Under the pieces are notes generated by a model that made no database searches, was not told where the DNA came from, and saw only the letters and a program-made list of their open reading frames with translations. The translations under genes and the position numbers were made by a program. From Pelomyxa schiedti (Eukaryota; Evosea; Pelobiontida; Pelomyxidae): DNA of 36,405 nt. Below, in pieces: positions 21,400 through 31,437 of the stretch. The stretch spans positions 1-36,405 of the forward strand of contig JAHLWZ010000413.1 of the NCBI GenBank assembly GCA_020536535.1, written 5' to 3'. How positions within the stretch are numbered: the first letter of the stretch is position 1; each line of letters opens with the position of its first letter.

Positions 21400-24041
21400 C
21401 TACGAGAACATCAGAGGGAATGATGACGAGGAAGTAGTGATTGTCGATGCGTTTTCGGTACGAGGAGGGGAGCAATGTCTGAATATATATTCATCCCACA
21501 GTTGCACATCAGTGAGGTCAATGTGGGTGAGCGGACTTTCAGTTGGGGTGTAAAAGGGATTCATTAGGTGCGAATGTGTAGTGAAGCTGCGGATGTGGTC
21601 CCAAAGTGATACTGTGAGGCAAGGGATGTTGATGGTTTTCCTCTGTAACTCACTGTCACAAAGAAATGTGCCCCATTGCCATGTGTGTGTGGCATCTGCA
21701 ATAAGCTCCAGGAATCTACTGTTAAACTCGAATACTGCTGGGAAGTATCTTGTGTGGTTGTTGGTTGTGGTTTTAGTTAAGGTATACAAAAACAGACTTG
21801 GAGAGCTGCCACACAGCGTGGAGAAATTGGAAGAATATCGGTGACGTATCTTCTTCTAACAGTTCGAACTGGGGTGGTAACGATTGCGTGATTGTATTGC
21901 CACTGCGTTTGTTGTGAGGGTCACAAGGCTTAGCAATCAAATGCATCCCACTGCGAGTACCAAAGAGGTGGCCAAAGGAAACCCACTCCTTTTCAATCAG
22001 GACAGCGAAGCCGTGCATGGTACGGTAAAATGGATCTAATAAAAGCATCGCCAAAGACACAAGTTGACTGGTTCTGCTCAAGTCAGAAGCACATAAGACG
22101 ATAAGTTGAATGCTCACCTGTCCCAGCCATCAGAGCAGTGGCAAATTACAGTTTCGCCAGAGTCTACAATAAGGCAGTGGGGAATTGAGTACTTCATGGT
22201 ACATACCCACACGCTGTGCAATATTATCTGCTCCAGACAGGAGCAATTTCACATGCTTCAGCCACTATTGGTCAATAAGAGCACTTTCGAGAGAATACAA
22301 TAGGTACCGTGCAACTGCTCAGTGTGGAACTTGTCACACCCCGTGTATGGCAAAGAGTGAATAATTCACACCAGCTCTCTTGCATTTTATGTATCTGTTG
22401 CGAAGGTGAAATAGAAACGGAAAAATCCAGATTACATTTGGTATTTTTTGGAACTGCACGGAACAGAAATTAAAGCTTTCATAACCAGCACCCATAACCC
22501 TATTACCTGTAATGGTAAAACCAATTTGAAAAGGGGATATCTAACCTACAGCACTCCATCTGTCACGAGCATCTATAATGACAAGGTGCAACTCCAAATT
22601 TGTATTTCTAATTGCCTGTAGTTTTTTCAGTTGGACCAGAAATGGGTAGAAGAACCTCAATATATCTTGAATCATTAGATGCCATACCAAGTTGCCCCCA
22701 AATTCCTCCCAAAGGTTGACTGCACCTAGAAGTTGAGTTAGTATAGCCATTTATAGAATTTCAAGTCATGCCTAATGATTGCTGCTTTATTCTTATTGAA
22801 GCGATTGAACCATGACAGTGCCGGACTATGTGCATTAACTAAAGGTGTTGCATAGGTTTTTTCACTTACAGTCTGGATTTTCCTCTAAGAGGTGCACATT
22901 CTTTTAGGTTCACATCAGTCACTGTACTATTGAAATATTACTTCACAGAAAAGATATAAGAAAACGCTAATTACGCGGGAACGACGAGAACTGAAGGATA
23001 TGTGTTACAAACGCGGTAATCAGAGTTGACATTCGATACTCTCCAGTACGTGAGGTCAAGTTGTTGCCGAGTAAATTCTTCCAATGGTGTATAGACATTC
23101 CATCCCAGTACTGGACCTGTAACTTCTAAAGCCCTCTAACGGAAATTAGGCAAAATACGCATAATGAAGGAACCTTGTATTCAGAAGCAAATCGAAGTGG
23201 TTGTGGATAGTCATGAAACTGGGCCAATCTGCTGATCTAACACTAGGTGAATTCACCACAGAGTGATGCAGTGCAAACCAAGCTTAATGCTTGGGAATCG
23301 TCCTCCATGAAGATCAATGTAATTTGTCGGAAATCCTTGCACGCTATCTCAAGTCTGACAGGTTAGATCGTGAACTAATAGTTATGCCAACCTTGCTCCA
23401 ACGCATGAAAGTTCGAAAATATTATGCATGACAACTGAGTCCTGATTTTCAAATTGAGAGGTAACATGATGTTTCTTGAATTACCTTAATCTCGAAACTA
23501 GGATTGGTTATTATAAGTCTGTTGTTAGACACATAGGCATGAGGCTCTGGTATGTCCTCAAATTTCCCGGTGTCATCAGAGAATTGCAGCAGATTTGCCT
23601 GCTCCAGTAAGACTTCACCATCCATTAGTTGTGCTTTTAATGAGGCCTGGTGAGGAACAACGATGAGTTAGTTGAAAAACACAAGTGACAGAGGACATTA
23701 ATGTCAGGGATTTCCCCAGTAATCTCAACAAAGTCAAAGACAGACTAGATTTGGTGAGGTAATAATTTCAATGGCGGTTGACGTACAGAAGACATGGAGT
23801 TCTGTGGTGGAGGGGTAGCCTAAAAGTGCTTAATTCCGGAAGAGAACAATCAAAGTTATAAATCGTTACCTCGTGTTCTTCCGGCTTATGAGGAGGTGTA
23901 CCCTCTTGATGTACTTCTTGTTTGAACCTTTCAACAAAATTTTCAGCAACTAAAGGGAGGTGAGGGGAAAAGAAAAAAAAAGATGTGTGCGTGTGTGTGT
24001 AGTACCCTTGGCGTTCCAGCTCGCGGCTGTATCTGGTTCAT
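21400..24041 (-). CDS. active-site-intact myotubularin-family phosphoinositide 3-phosphatase, about 17 exons
   Basis: Exons in order: 23949-23870, 23819-23787, 23646-23485, 23347-23279, 23218-23174, 23135-22975, 22926-22870, 22825-22772, 22725-22656, 22615-22546, 22506-22436, 22394-22338, 22264-22207, 22163-22118, 22073-21798 and 21748-21400. From 23819 onward 1578 nt stay in frame. PH-GRAM region: [40 protein letters not shown]. Phosphatase: [47 protein letters not shown] then [18 protein letters not shown], and the active loop [11 protein letters not shown] with catalytic Cys and Arg. Then [45 protein letters not shown] and GTFLCD. It should remove the 3-phosphate from PI3P and PI(3,5)P2 on endosomes. 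The start is uncertain: ATG at 24041 precedes a GT donor, but its phase does not match the next exon. One intron (22771-22726) uses a GC donor. Confidence 0.88.
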
Positions 24042-24073
24042 AGTTCCCCTAATAAAATGACTATGAGCTAATA

Positions 24074-24835
24074 TCATTTTGGGAACTTGCACTGAACCGG
24101 GTGAGCACGAGGGACTTGTATGCTCCTACTAGCGGTCGGCACTTGCAAGTAATTTACCGGGCTCGCCCCAAGAGGAGAAGCCCCCAACGAGGTACAGTGA
24201 GGAAGACTTCCCCGCGCCATCGTCCCACTGCCACTCTCCGCAGCGGTCAGCGACCTCGCCGCCGACGCCGCGACCTGCTGCTGCTGCCTACCTTCGCCCC
24301 GAGTGGTGACCTCCTGCGATACTATGATGACGTCCACTGTGGCCATGGCCGTGGCCGACACGACTCCGCAGCGCAGGCCTATGCCTATGCCACCTTCACG
24401 TGGCGGTTCCGTCGGCGGCGGGGCCCCTTTGGCGTATGGGGCGGGATTCGGTAGCCGCTGGCGGATGGCGTCCAGCTCTTTCTCGAGGCATTGGACGTGC
24501 TCGCGCAGGGAGCGGTTCTCGTCCTCCAGCTCCTTGGTTCTCAGCCTGAGGCGCGGGACCTCGCTCTGCAGGGCGGCGAGTTCGTCGTTGTGGGACTCGT
24601 AGTTGTTCGTGTAGTCGCTGATGAGCCGGTCGGTGGTGCAGGTGCACTTGTTGTTCTGGTCGTGCTTGTACACGCTGAAGCACGAAGCCGCGGCCGCCGC
24701 CGCGGGCACCGGGGTGGGCGACGGGCACGACGTCGGTTCGCCGAACGGCCGCGGCGCGGAGGACGGCTGGGGCGAGGGCGACGCCGCCGGGGAAGGCAGG
24801 GATCTCCTTCCAAACAACGCGTTAAAGCCAAACAT
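24074..24835 (-). CDS. coiled-coil protein of unknown function
   Basis: A single frame from ATG at 24835 to a stop at 24074 (253 residues). The N-terminal 55 residues are rich in Pro, Ser and Ala (SLPSPAASPSPQPSSAPRPF). About residues 75-125 form a strong heptad coiled coil (DELAALQSEVPRLRLRTKEL, then EDENRSLREHVQCLEKELDA). The C-terminal third is low complexity and may include intron sequence. No catalytic motif is seen. GC is far above the surrounding intergenic DNA, which supports coding. It lies head-to-tail upstream of myotubularin; its stop is 33 bases from that gene's first ATG. Confidence 0.6.
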   Translation of the reverse strand: MFGFNALFGRRSLPSPAASPSPQPSSAPRPFGEPTSCPSPTPVPAAAAAASCFSVYKHDQNNKCTCTTDRLISDYTNNYESHNDELAALQSEVPRLRLRTKELEDENRSLREHVQCLEKELDAIRQRLPNPAPYAKGAPPPTEPPREGGIGIGLRCGVVSATAMATVDVIIVSQEVTTRGEGRQQQQVAASAARSLTAAESGSGTMARGSLPHCTSLGASPLGASPVNYLQVPTASRSIQVPRAHPVQCKFPK

Positions 24836-25054
24836 GGACGCCGAATAGTCTTAGGGGCTCCGGTAACTGCACCACACAAACGGCTTTTATTTGAAATGAA
24901 TTGTGAATTTTTGTGTTTGTTGTTTTCAAGATCCCCGCTGTTTGCACGGGTAACAAGAAATAAGGGTAACCCAACTTAGGGCAGCCAAACTGGGAAACAC
25001 CAACCAGAGAAATCCAAAAATGTGCCGTGGTGACGTGAGCTAAGACCCACAGAC
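24836..25054. other. intergenic spacer
   Basis: 219 bases between the coiled-coil gene start and the P1 stop, both on minus. It must include the P1 3' end and the coiled-coil promoter. No specific site is recognised. Confidence 0.35.
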
Positions 25055-25549
25055 TTAATCAAATAGACCAAATCCGCCCTATTGTGGTTGTGTTAGGTAT
25101 ATAAATTATTTATTTGGTGTATCCATCCCTCTGTGCTGCAAGTTATTATTAATGTAACTAAAACTGGAAGCGCGGTTGTGATTGCGTTATTGGGTTCTTA
25201 TAAGACTTGGTAAGAGGGAAGGGTACCAGGTCGACGCCCTCCTCGGTCTCCTCCTTCTTTTCCTCCTCCTTGGGGGCCTTTTCTTCCTCAACGGGCTTTT
25301 CCTTTCCTTTGTCCTTGCCCTTGCCGCCCTTCTTCCCGGGCTTCTCGCATTCCTCTGCCTCCTCGGCGTGTGCTACGGGGGCCGCAGCTGCCGGGGCGCC
25401 GCCGCCACCGGCGCTCAGGATGATGTCGTCGAGGTTCCTGTTGGCCAGGACCTTGCCAAATAGAGCGGGCCAGAATGGTTGAACCTTCACGTTGGCTGCC
25501 TTGAGCACTGTGTTGATCTTCTCGGCCTACGATATTGACGATTGTTGGT

Positions 25550-25581
<32 letters not shown>

Positions 25582-25756
25582 AATTTACAAGGGTTTGGGA
25601 GAGACACTTCCCACATAACACGACAGTAATAACACAACAACAACGCCGACATAAGCGATGAAATTGATTGGTAGGTACGGTTATGGGAATGTTCTCATCG
25701 TGCATAAGGAGGGCGGCGTATGTGCACGCGAGTTCGTCCTTGTCGATGTCGACCAT
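25055..25756 (-). CDS. RPLP1: 60S acidic ribosomal stalk protein P1, 3 exons
   Basis: Exons 25756-25679, 25526-25227 and 25078-25055 give 133 residues in one frame. Exon 1 is the P1 N-terminus ([20 protein letters not shown]). Exon 2 continues [20 protein letters not shown], then LFGKVLA, then the Gly/Ala hinge ([20 protein letters not shown]) and an unusually long Lys/Glu linker. Exon 3 has only eight codons and supplies the universal stalk tail GFGLFD plus stop, which recruits elongation-factor GTPases. Without splicing, the frame runs on into an unrelated tail, so this tiny exon is easily missed. The charged linker makes it longer than typical P1 (about 110). Intron 1 holds a 31-base C run in the transcript sense, 21 bases before its acceptor. 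Confidence 0.92.
25550..25580. repeat. 31-base poly-G (poly-C in the P1 transcript)
   Basis: An uninterrupted run of 31 G on plus, inside P1 intron 1. In the transcript it is a C run close to the 3' splice site, so it could act as the polypyrimidine tract. It is also a possible G-quadruplex on plus. Confidence 0.9.
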
Positions 25757-25923
25757 TTCTTTATTTTCACTACGGAAACCTCTCGGGTGTCGCGACACTA
25801 CGGGATTTTTTTTTTTCGTTCGTTCGGAAAAAAAAATGACCATCAATCTGGTCACTGCATTCTTTGCAACTGAATGGTCATTAGAACGGTTCTATTCGGG
25901 TTTTTTTTAGGATTAGAATGAGA
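25757..25923. other. spacer between P1 start and C1GALT1-like stop
   Basis: 167 bases holding the P1 promoter and the 3' end of the upstream minus-strand gene. Contains two short T/A runs. No specific signal was recognised. Confidence 0.3.
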
Positions 25924-27175
25924 TCAGTGGGTTGGGTGGGAAGGAGGCCATGGGTCTTGTGCCCACTTGGTGCCTTTGTTGTCCTCTTCTGTGGGTGTCA
26001 GTGGGTGTATCACGTAATACAACAGGTAGTCCAGTTCATGCATCAATCCGGGTGTCACAGTGTGAAAGCTGAGGGGTTTTGTGGTAATGCCTTCTGGGTG
26101 GTCCTTCTGCCCCTTTTGCGGCATCAGTTTATTATAAGTATTTGAGTGTGGGTTGTTTTGTGGGTCGTTGTCTAACCTGATCAGTGGTCAAGAAGAATTC
26201 GGGAGTTTGATGGTAGAAACCAGTGTGCCAAATTGGATGTATTTTGTGGAAGTCATTTATACACTTACCAACAGACACATCTTCACCTGCAAGAAGAAAT
26301 GAGATGGCATTATGAAAGAAAATCTTGCTACCAACTCTAAGCCGTTGACATTGAGGAATGTGTGGGGCCCATTCTCGTAACAGTGCTTGGCTCAGAATAT
26401 AACCAGCTCCTCCGCCACAGTAGTCAATGCCATGGAATTCTCCTGCCCTCCCCTTGTGGTTGTTTATAATGTATTATTGTGCGTTGAGGCGTACTATGTA
26501 GAGTGGTGCATTGTGATCATATCTCTCATTGAGAAGTGCAAGAATGTTATCAATAACCAAGTAAGTGTCATCATCGCATTTGATGAACCACTTCTTATCA
26601 CCGTGATTGTTCCAGACGTAGGAAAACATCTAGAATTTTTCATGGAATGGGTATGTAATAACAAGAAAAAGTTAACTCGAACTTACTTGGAAGACTTTCT
26701 CATTTATTATGGTGCCCTCCTCAGTACCTACAAAATTCTAGCTTGAACCTTTTCCATACTCACAATTAACCAACCGTTTTATAAACATAGACAATTAATT
26801 CCAACAAGCATACCAGGGAATACAGTTGTTGGCAGAGAGGGGTCAGGATCAGCACTCACGAAAAGTGTGGTTCCGCATCTTTTTGCCCAAGTGTCCTTCA
26901 CGGCCTTTGCTCGCGTGGAATGATACTTTTTAGTGGTGATGACAGCGCAGACCAAATCATCAGCAGTATACTTCCGTGGCGCTGTAACACCACCTCCGTT
27001 GCCTACTGTAAAGGAAAGAAAGAAGAAAAGGTTTTACTATGTCTTACAGAATAAAAACGAACGAAAAGCAGCCACTATAACCTGTTGCTTGATTGCAAGT
27101 CTCATCTTCACATCCCAGACCTACCACAATAACAACAACACTCAACAACACCAGCCAACACGCCACACCCGTCAT
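25924..27175 (-). CDS. C1GALT1-like core-1 beta-1,3-galactosyltransferase (GT31), 7 exons
   Basis: Exons 27175-27082, 27005-26814, 26727-26687, 26629-26495, 26452-26332, 26286-26177 and 26112-25924 sum to 882 nt (293 residues), all phases consistent. The N-terminus is a signal-anchor or signal peptide (ACWLVLLSVVVIVVGL). The GT31 core follows in order: DLVCAVITTKKYHSTRAKAV, KDTWAKRCGTTLFVS, the metal-binding DDD in KKWFIKCDDDTYLVID, APLYIGR, IDYCGGGAGYILSQALL, GEDVSVGKC, and the late LSFHTVTP block with LDYLLYY. This matches the C1GALT1 (T-synthase) branch, which adds galactose beta-1,3 to Ser/Thr-linked GalNAc in the Golgi. It is shorter than the human enzyme (about 360), mainly in the stem. 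One 42-nt intron ends in AAG; if it is not removed, it places a stop inside a conserved block. Acceptor specificity is inferred. Confidence 0.87.
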
Positions 27176-27252
27176 CACTTTACACTAAAATTGCTCGTCG
27201 TTTCGCTTTTGCAGCAGAAACAGAAACAATTTCTTTTTTGTTCTCAGAGAGC

Positions 27253-29483
27253 TTAAAGGATAATTCCGTTAAATCCATTCCTCAGTGCCGGCAGGTCACA
27301 TCTAAGTGCTGCTTCCCGCAACTGAGACCACGTTGTATCTCGTGCAAACAGGTCTTCCCACACTGCTTGGGTTTTCTTGTATTGTTTGTAGAGTTTATGT
27401 TCACTCTTGCAAGCCTCAACGCGAGCAGCCACATACTTGCTTGATACATATGCCACGCATAATACTAGTGATTCTAGGTCATCTGCAAGGGTGCATATAA
27501 TGTGTGGTTGAATCGAAGCCGTCCCCCTGGGTTCCGGATATTGTGCCCAGACCTTCCTTGATGCAAATCGCAATGTGCCCTGATATGGAGTGGCAACACC
27601 TGTCTTGGAGGAACATCCCCAGTCAATGAGTAAACCACGTGCTTCATACACCAGCAACTAATCTTAGAGTAAGGATACCAGTAGGTTTAGTTTGTTTACA
27701 TTGGCTGGTCTGACGTCTCTGTGTACTATGCCTAATTGAGAGGCAGCTTCCAGGGTTGTAATGAAATCCAAGACTGGCATACGTATCGACACCTTGCATT
27801 CTTCAATGCGAGAGCCTCTCTCTTTCATTGAGAAAGCGTTACTTTTCAGTTCAAACTCGGGAGTCGACATAATAGTGGGAATGTTCGCAACAGAGGAACC
27901 CTTTAATACGATAAGAGGAAATTTTGGAATGAGTGCTCTCACTTTCAAAGTCCTCAATGTCTCAGCTTCGTGCTGGATGTACTGTCCAAAGTCAGTAGCA
28001 GGTTTTGATACTTTCCAAACTAGCTGATCTTCTCCTGTTAATTGAAGAGTGGATTTCCTGGGTTTTTACAGTCTCGACAAGTACCTAAAAATACTGAACA
28101 AGTGGCCCCATTATCAATATATTCCTTCAGACGAATAGGAAAATGCTCAACAGTACCACAGCCATAAATGTGTGCTGGTGTGGAGTATAACAGTAAAGAG
28201 AGCAGCTGCTCGAACGATGTAAAATGTGTTACCTTGTGTTGTCTTAATGTAAGAGGGACAAACGAAGATCTTACTTCAAATTGTGGACCATTCTCAGTTT
28301 TTATAGCTTTGACACCAATAACTGTAACCAAATCAGTGACAAAACCAAAAACCTTTTTCGAGTTAGTTTCAAAAAAACCGTACTTGTTTACGTGGTTCCT
28401 GTACTCAATAGGGATTTTATTGAGTAATGATGTGCAGTAGCGGCCCACTTGTCCCAGTGCCTTTTTTTGGGATAATGGAAAGCTCTTAAACTCAATATAA
28501 AATCCCACATGGAGGAGACAGGGGCATGCACCCCTCTGGAATCCGGTGATATCAGGGACATATGAGGCCTTTTTTCTGGGAAAGGAAAGAATAAAGAAAC
28601 TTCGAAGTGAATTCAAATTGCATACTTATGTGTATCCTCTAGAATCCATGTACCATCTGTTGGTTGTGTCTTCAACAAGTTTGAAAACCGAGGTTGTATT
28701 TCGTTGCGTTCGGAATGTTTCCCTATTTCCTTAGATAAGCGTGTGCTTAAAGAGGAAGGGAACATGGATCACTTATTGCCTTCCATTCGTCAGAGGAGAA
28801 CCACGTATTAAGTGCAAGGCTGCTTCTTTCACATTCCCCACTAAAAAAACCTGAGGGGGCAACATTCACTCCATCTGTATGTATTTGATTGCCCAACGTA
28901 GAGTCAGTGATGGAATCTGAGATTCCCTTGTATTTCCGTTCCATTAAACTGGCTCTGCGTCCACTACGTTCCACAGAAGTCTGACAGAGAGCGTTTTCAA
29001 GTTCCAACTCATAAATCTTCTGCTTCAGGTCTGCAATTTCCTTACAATTTGTGAGAAATAAGTCGTCACCAGGTTATTTTGTCCTCCTACCTGTCCGTGA
29101 GTGCCCCTCAAGTCTGAAATCTGTAATTTCAAGTCTGAAATTTCCTTACAGTTTGTGAGGAATAAACCATCCCCAGGTCATTTTGCTCGTACATGTTTCA
29201 AGTCCGCAATAACTTGCTTCGACTCTGCTACCTCTTTCATGTGGGCCACTACAGTCACATGGCTTTCATTGAGTTGTCTTAAGAGAGATTCTACTTCACT
29301 TTTCTTGCCATTGTTTAGTTTAAGGAAGCTCAGTTGTGGAAAGGACCAGCTCATCTTTCGTTGTTTTTGGTCTTTTGCTCTTCGGAGGTGTCGCTTGTTG
29401 CGTATGTTCATCTTCCCCTTTACGGCAGTTACGGGCGAACGGGAGGGCAAAAAAAAAGACGGTGAACCAGGTGCCGACGACAT
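27253..29483 (-). CDS. coiled coil + PD-(D/E)XK nuclease-like + divergent protein kinase (Crinkler/FunK1-like REase-kinase), 7 exons
   Basis: Exons 29483-29193, 29144-29091, 29040-28773, 28722-28626, 28575-28085, 28034-27700 and 27657-27253 sum to 1941 nt: 646 residues, no stop, every phase matching. Introns are 42-50 nt. Residues about 65-135 are a coiled coil (KKSEVESLLRQLNES; EISDLKLQISDL; EIADLKQKIYELELENA). About 235-285 carries the nuclease signature: VPDITGF (PD), FYIEFKSF (E-x-K) and GQVGRYC (Q-x3-Y). The kinase follows: VFLGEDQLVWKVSK (Lys about 408), HEAETL, GIVHRDVRPAN (catalytic Asp about 507) and GLLIDWGCSS (DWG in place of DFG), then a GTLRFAS activation-loop end. The layout nuclease-like domain then HRD-V-RPAN kinase is known from FunK1 and Crinkler-type proteins. 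No ubiquitin-like Crinkler header or signal peptide is seen. Start ATG 29483 was chosen because upstream sequence enters a repeat arm at 29620. Function inferred from domains only. Confidence 0.83.
28773..29193 (-). repeat. tandem exon-intron duplication inside the nuclease-kinase gene
   Basis: Intron 29192-29145 and intron 29090-29041 are near copies (both contain ACAAAATRACCTGG-type text, then TTATTYCTCACAAA, then a TTGTAAG or CTGTAAG acceptor). Each is followed by an exon beginning GAAATTKCAGACYTGAA. The encoded heptads are also repeats (EISDLK, EIADLK). The visible duplicated part is about 29193-29000. Confidence 0.8.
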
Positions 29484-29619
29484 CGTCTTATTTTTTTCTA
29501 TTTTTGAATTAAGGCGATTAATTTTCTGATGTAGAGCAGCGATGCTTAATCCGAGCAGGGGGAAAAAGTCGAACAAGGTACCATATCTGGGTTTCCTGCC
29601 CACGGTTCTGTTTTGGACA

Positions 29620-30069
29620 CGGTGTCTTACATGTTCCATCACAGAAACCTTGTTTTTAGGCAAGCGCAAATCTGCCTGTGTCACAGATCGGCCTACACCA
29701 AGTTAGGGGTGGGGCAGTTGGAGCCCAGGCCCCGGTGTGTCGGTTACCATGCAGCCACCTGTGTTGGTGTGCCACTCCGTTGAGTGAATGCTGGGGTACC
29801 ATTATTGGGTCTTGCTGCCTTTTTGGTGGCACAGAAACGCTGGGCATCGTGCACGGAATGTGTCCATCTTTCCGTGTGGTCTACGTCGATCAGGCAACAC
29901 GGCCATGGTGTAGTGCATCGTACTCCAGTTGCGCTTCACACCTTCGTTTGAATCATAAGCCGATGCGTAATTAAAAATCGCGGGTGATTGGGCCGCTAAG
30001 CAATTCTGATAACTTCAGTAGCTCGAAACATCCACCGTACAAAAAAGTAACCCTGCTCGATTTTTTCCC
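29620..30069. repeat. left arm of a large inverted repeat
   Basis: 450 bases that are the near-exact reverse complement of 35796-36256. The outer edge is CGGTGTCTTACATGTTCC, the inner edge TCGATTTTTTCCC. It overlaps the 5' side of the nuclease-kinase gene. No open frame with a domain was found in it, and no clear target duplication is seen at the outer edges. Confidence 0.9.
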
Positions 30070-30960
30070 GCTCGGCCTTTAAGCATCGGTGCTCTAAGTT
30101 TTTTCCTTTTGGCAAACCTTAGTGTAGCCTCCAATCACCTTGTATAGGAAAACGGGTCGATTTTTTGCCGCCATGGTGATGAGTGCCCATGGATTGTAGC
30201 GATTGGGCGACCGAGAAGCACAGCAACGAATAATGGCAAAACTTGCATGTTGTGGCTGTGAATTGAGTGCAAACAACACTGTACAGCACAAACCGGCGCA
30301 GACACATCAAGTCTACCCTGTGACATTTAAGTTACTTTAAGTGTCGTTGTTCCCACCTTGCCTGCAAACTGTTCAACAACCTGGGTTGCTGCTTATTTGA
30401 AAAGTCCTGGTAGCTCTCCCTGTGGACTCAGGTAGATTGAATGACTTGCCCTTCCTAAGTATTATGCAGGTATGGGAGAAGGCAGCAGAGATGAAAGCCT
30501 ACTGTTTATTTCAGTCCGGCTCCATACATCCTAGCCCCTCCTCGCTCCTTCCTAACCTCTTATTCTTTACCTTCCGGCTCTTATTTTTCCCCTTCTGGCT
30601 CCGATTCTTTGCCTTCTGGTTCTTATTCTTCCCCTTCAAGCTCTGCTGCCCCTTCAGGCTCCTGTTCTTCCCCTTCCGGCTCTTTTAGCTCCTTTATCAC
30701 CTCTCCTGGCTTGTACTTAGGACTCCTCCTGCCCCATAATGGTGCCCCCAATAGCTCTCCTCTTCCCACTCGCATATAGACAGTCAAGCCCACAAGACTC
30801 TCCATGGAAACCAAAACTTGTGATGGGAAAAAAACCTTTTTTTTTTTTTTACAAAGTTGTTTTATTGAAGGCTGCAATGAATGGCTCTGCACTCCATACT
30901 TACCTGTTCCAGGTTATGAATGAAGTAGAATTAAATAAAACCTGTCACTAATTCCAAGTG
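30070..30960. other. repeat interior without supported gene; contains 18-21 bp tandem units
   Basis: About 30565-30690 holds imperfect 18-21 bp repeats (minus strand GAGCCGGAAGGGGAAGAA and variants), which would encode EPEGEE-like text broken by stops. A run of T at 30838-30850. No gene is supported. Confidence 0.5.
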
Positions 30961-30963
30961 CAA

Positions 30964-31437
30964 CTATGTGATTCGACTTGAAACCACATCACAGAACTTC
31001 TCAAGTAAATTTAGGTCTGGGGGCTGTGGGGGATTCCATGCAATAAAGCTTCCAGCTGCTGATATTGCAGAAGCAATCTCTGATGTTTGTTGGGGCATAT
31101 TATCTAATACCACAACACTGTTAGCGCCTAAGGAAAAGTGAGTAAACATTGTGGAGAATGTTAAAGTTACCAGGATGTGGGGATGACAAGGTAACACATG
31201 ATTATAAAACCGAACTTTCTCTTCCTTTTCCAGTGGGTCTTTCAAAGAAAAAAAGCTGTGGCTCCAATATCTCCCACACTTCCGTCTAGAAAAGGCCCAG
31301 GCTACACAACTCCTATGGCCACAATGACTTCGATCTAAACTGGTATGAATACAACAAGATAATAGATGATTGGCAGTACCTGGCCATATTTTGGAACAGG
31401 GAGATGCCCCACAGTAGTGCTGTAGAAAAGTGCACAC
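30964..31437 (-). mobile_element. Tc1/mariner-IS630-like (DDE) transposase remnant
   Basis: On minus the sequence encodes SVVVLDNMPQQ, then a helix SEIASAISAAG, then WNPPQPPDLNLLEKF. This matches the DDE_3 C-terminal region of Tc1/mariner-like transposases (second Asp in LDN, final acidic residue in the PDLN-x2-E block). A GT-AG intron-like gap (GTAACT...CCTTAG) sits just before the LDN exon. The N-terminal DNA-binding part and first Asp were not found, and further open text at 31437-31676 could not be joined. Probably a degraded copy inside the large inverted repeat. Confidence 0.5.

Noticed and set aside
25158-25226. P1 ending in [12 protein letters not shown]...
   Set aside because: This is intron sequence; the conserved GFGLFD tail lies downstream at 25078-25055 in matching phase.
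26453-26494. In-frame TAA in the galactosyltransferase as a nonsense mutation or a reassigned stop codon
   Set aside because: A 42-nt intron (GTACGC...CACAAG) removes it and restores PLYIGR; tubulin, P1 and the nuclease-kinase gene use TAA as a normal stop.
28733-28765. An ATG at 28765 (MFPSSLSTRL) as the start of the nuclease-kinase protein
   Set aside because: It lies in a 50-nt segment that behaves as an intron in phase with both neighbours, and the upstream coiled-coil exons join smoothly.
29484-29684. N-terminal extension of the nuclease-kinase protein to 29684
   Set aside because: The open frame beyond 29620 runs into the inverted-repeat arm, which also occurs elsewhere without the gene; ATG at 29483 is the better start.
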